A stretch of 33,739 nucleotides of DNA, taken from the NCBI GenBank assembly GCA_022764165.1, contig JALERM010000140.1, positions 1 through 33,739 on the forward strand. The letters run 5' to 3'. Within the stretch, counting starts at the first letter, position 1; each line of letters starts with the position of its first letter. Shown in pieces: positions 32,223 through 33,739 of the stretch. The position numbers and the translations under genes were made by a program. The stretch is from Eubacterium sp. (lineage in GTDB: Bacteria; Bacillota; Clostridia; Lachnospirales; Lachnospiraceae). The notes below the pieces were generated by a model. The model was not told the origin of the DNA. It did not search any database and saw nothing but the letters and a program-made list of their open reading frames with translations.

Positions 32223-32230
32223 GCTATGTT
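32202..32230 (+). promoter_or_regulatory. Promoter of the ZTP-purine genes
   Basis: TTGACA (32202-32207) and TATGTT (32225-32230) are separated by 17 bases and sit directly ahead of the riboswitch P1 stem. The -35 lies in the loop and first base of the distal arm of the upstream hairpin. Confidence 0.65.
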
Positions 32231-32237
32231 TTAGTTA

Positions 32238-32340
32238 CCTTATATGACTGACGGAAGTGGATGAACCACGGGGAGTATAAGGAGCATGAAGCCGACCGTC
32301 TGGGCATGATAAGCTCGGATTGCAGGCTTTTTTCTTTTTT
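32238..32340 (+). ncRNA. ZTP riboswitch with terminator-type expression platform
   Basis: ZTP riboswitches (pfl motif) sense ZMP/ZTP, intermediates that build up when 10-formyl-THF is short, and turn on purine and folate genes. P1 is CCTTATA (32238-32244) with TATAAGG (32276-32282). Between them TGACTGACGG, the hairpin GTGG-ATGAA-CCAC and CGGGGAG match the aptamer consensus. The hallmark GCCGACCGTCTGGGC lies at 32291-32305. A terminator can form from this last hairpin plus GCTCGG and GGC, ending in TTTTTTCTTTTTT (32328-32340). Ligand binding should favour read-through into the two AICAR-to-IMP genes. The remaining 80 bases to the gene hold a small AGCTG/CAGCT hairpin. Confidence 0.93.
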
Positions 32341-32419
32341 ATCAGAGAATGTAGCTGCAAGCAGCTGCGAGAGAATAACTATTGTACAATGATACAGGAT
32401 GCAAAGGAGAGAAATGTTC

Positions 32420-33133
32420 ATGAAGATGATATCACTGGAACAGGAACTGAAAGGGAATGCATACCCGGGAAGAGGTATTGTGATTGGAAAGTCCGCTGAT
32501 GGAACAAAGGCAGTAGCCGCTTATTTCATCATGGGAAGAAGTGAGAACAGCCGGAATCGTATCTTTGTTGAAGAGGGACAGGGAATCCGTACACAGGCAT
32601 TTGACCCGTCCAAACTGGTAGATCCCAGTCTTATTATTTATGCACCGGTGCGTGTCCTGGGAAATAAAACGATTGTAACAAACGGTGATCAGACCGATAC
32701 TATTTATGAAGGCATGGACAGACAGATGACTTTTGAACAGTCACTGAGAAGCCGTGAATTTGAGCCGGATGCTCCGAACTATACACCTCGTATTTCCGGC
32801 GTGATGCATATTGAAAATGGAAAATACAGCTATGCCATGTCTATTCTGAAGAGCAACAATGGCAATCCGGATGCCTGCAACCGTTATACATTTGCTTACG
32901 AAAACTGCGTGGCAGGAGAGGGTCATTTTATTCACACCTATATGGGTGACGGTAATCCGCTTCCAAGTTTTGAGGGAGAACCGAAGCTGGTATCTATTCC
33001 GGATGATATGGATGCATTTACTGATATGCTGTGGAACAGTCTGAATGAAGATAACAAAGTTTCTCTGTTTGTTCGTTATATCAACATTGCAGATGGAACT
33101 TATGAGACCAGAATTATCAACAAAAATAAATAA
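32420..33133 (+). CDS. IMP cyclohydrolase, PurO-type
   Basis: This enzyme closes FAICAR to IMP, the last step of purine synthesis. The 237-residue protein belongs to the stand-alone IMP cyclohydrolase family first known from archaea (PurO), not to the PurH cyclohydrolase domain. Typical segments are [42 protein letters not shown] and a C-terminal [17 protein letters not shown]. The start is the ATG at 32420, ten bases after AGGAG; ATGs at 32399, 32414 and 32426 are in frame. It is controlled by the ZTP riboswitch and lies 13 bases from the formyltransferase gene, so two separate proteins do the work of bifunctional PurH. Confidence 0.92.
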   Translation: MKMISLEQELKGNAYPGRGIVIGKSADGTKAVAAYFIMGRSENSRNRIFVEEGQGIRTQAFDPSKLVDPSLIIYAPVRVLGNKTIVTNGDQTDTIYEGMDRQMTFEQSLRSREFEPDAPNYTPRISGVMHIENGKYSYAMSILKSNNGNPDACNRYTFAYENCVAGEGHFIHTYMGDGNPLPSFEGEPKLVSIPDDMDAFTDMLWNSLNEDNKVSLFVRYINIADGTYETRIINKNK

Positions 33134-33146
33134 GAGGAGAATTGAG

Positions 33147-33739
33147 ATGAAAGAATTACTGTTAAAATACGGATGTAACCCAAATCAGAAGCCTTCCAGA
33201 ATTTTTATGCAGGATGGAGAGCTTCCAATCAAAGTATTGAGCGGCAGAGCCGGATACATCAACTTCCTTGATGCGTTCAACGGATGGCAGCTTGTTCGTG
33301 AGTTAAAGAAAGCAACCGGACTTCCGGCAGCAACTTCGTTCAAGCATGTTTCACCGGCCGGTGCGGCTGTCGGACTTCCTCTGTCTGAGGTTGAGAAGAA
33401 GATTTACTGGGTTGATGACATGGATGTGGAGTTTACTCCGCTTGCAAATGCTTACATTCGTGCAAGAGGTGCGGATCGTATGTCTTCCTTCGGCGATTTC
33501 ATTTCTCTTTCCGATGTCTGCGATGCTGCAACCGCACTTGTCATTAAGAGAGAAGTATCCGACGGTGTGATTGCTCCTGGATACACCGACGAGGCGCTTG
33601 AAATCTTAAAGCAGAAGAAAAAAGGCAACTACTGTGTGATCGAGATTGATCCAAATTACGAGCCTGCTCCGATCGAGCGCAAGGATGTATTCGGAATCAC
33701 ATTCGAGCAGGGAAGAAATGAGTTACATATCGATGAGCA
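33147..33739 (+). CDS. AICAR formyltransferase, stand-alone (3' end outside window)
   Basis: The first 197 residues of phosphoribosylaminoimidazolecarboxamide formyltransferase, which transfers a formyl group from 10-formyl-THF to [20 protein letters not shown], the catalytic [14 protein letters not shown] and [20 protein letters not shown] match the transformylase half of PurH. The protein begins directly with the transformylase part, with no N-terminal cyclohydrolase (MGS-like) domain, so it is the monofunctional form. AGGAGA lies seven bases before the ATG. The gene runs off the window end. With the preceding gene it completes AICAR to IMP, under ZTP control, which suits a folate-dependent reaction. 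Confidence 0.94.
   Translation, partial: MKELLLKYGCNPNQKPSRIFMQDGELPIKVLSGRAGYINFLDAFNGWQLVRELKKATGLPAATSFKHVSPAGAAVGLPLSEVEKKIYWVDDMDVEFTPLANAYIRARGADRMSSFGDFISLSDVCDAATALVIKREVSDGVIAPGYTDEALEILKQKKKGNYCVIEIDPNYEPAPIERKDVFGITFEQGRNELHIDE

Overview
The window looks like the chromosome of a spore-forming Lachnospiraceae bacterium, possibly Blautia or a close relative. This rests on a complete spoIIIA operon, a cotJABC spore-coat operon, moderate GC with AT-rich intergenic DNA, the glgC/glgD pair, a ZTP-riboswitch-controlled stand-alone IMP cyclohydrolase, and several families of palindromic intergenic repeats. The genus is an inference from gene content; no 16S or other marker RNA is present. 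I saw no rRNA, tRNA, CRISPR array, prophage or intact insertion sequence.

Layout. 1-400: two copies of a structured repeat ('family 1') facing each other. 475-6373, minus strand: a YkgJ-type cysteine-cluster protein, then spoIIIAH to spoIIIAA, the channel proteins that link mother cell and forespore. A third family 1 copy sits inside this operon between spoIIIAB and spoIIIAC. 6453-10345, minus strand: gltX, a UvrD/PcrA-like helicase and an Sfp-type phosphopantetheinyl transferase, apparently one operon ending in a 17-bp perfect hairpin that abuts a candidate sigma-E promoter for spoIIIA. 10399-11980, minus strand: acpP with its own promoter and terminator, and an FtsW/RodA/SpoVE protein. 12116-13338, plus strand: cotJA-cotJB-cotJC. 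Then a YitT protein (-), a membrane acyltransferase (+), and trpS, an M19 dipeptidase and an ABC-F ATPase (-). 19837-22093, plus strand: glgC-glgD with a clear terminator, followed by a full family 1 copy.

22530-25294 is the accessory part. It holds a zinc-dependent phospholipase C-like protein, a decayed Rpn-type nuclease/transposase gene, a compact transcription unit without a normal gene (promoter, diverged tandem repeats, six-codon ORF, terminator), and a 230-bp element bounded by 12-bp inverted repeats and filled with mutually exclusive pairing segments. After it come a SEC-C protein, a YdcF protein, a YtrA-like GntR regulator with its ABC ATPase and permease behind a textbook operator, a type I asparaginase whose last codons come from a direct repeat, an RlmI/RlmK-like RNA methyltransferase, and a ZTP riboswitch ahead of a PurO-type IMP cyclohydrolase and a separate AICAR formyltransferase cut by the window end.

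The best candidates for undescribed biology are: (i) the family 1 repeat, including the copy in the spoIIIA operon; (ii) the unit at 24695-24952; (iii) the motif family GTTAC-N-GTTCAG found in the acpP and trpS leaders and at the ends of the 24953-25182 element; (iv) promoters whose -35 box lies inside the preceding gene's terminator-like hairpin, seen twice.
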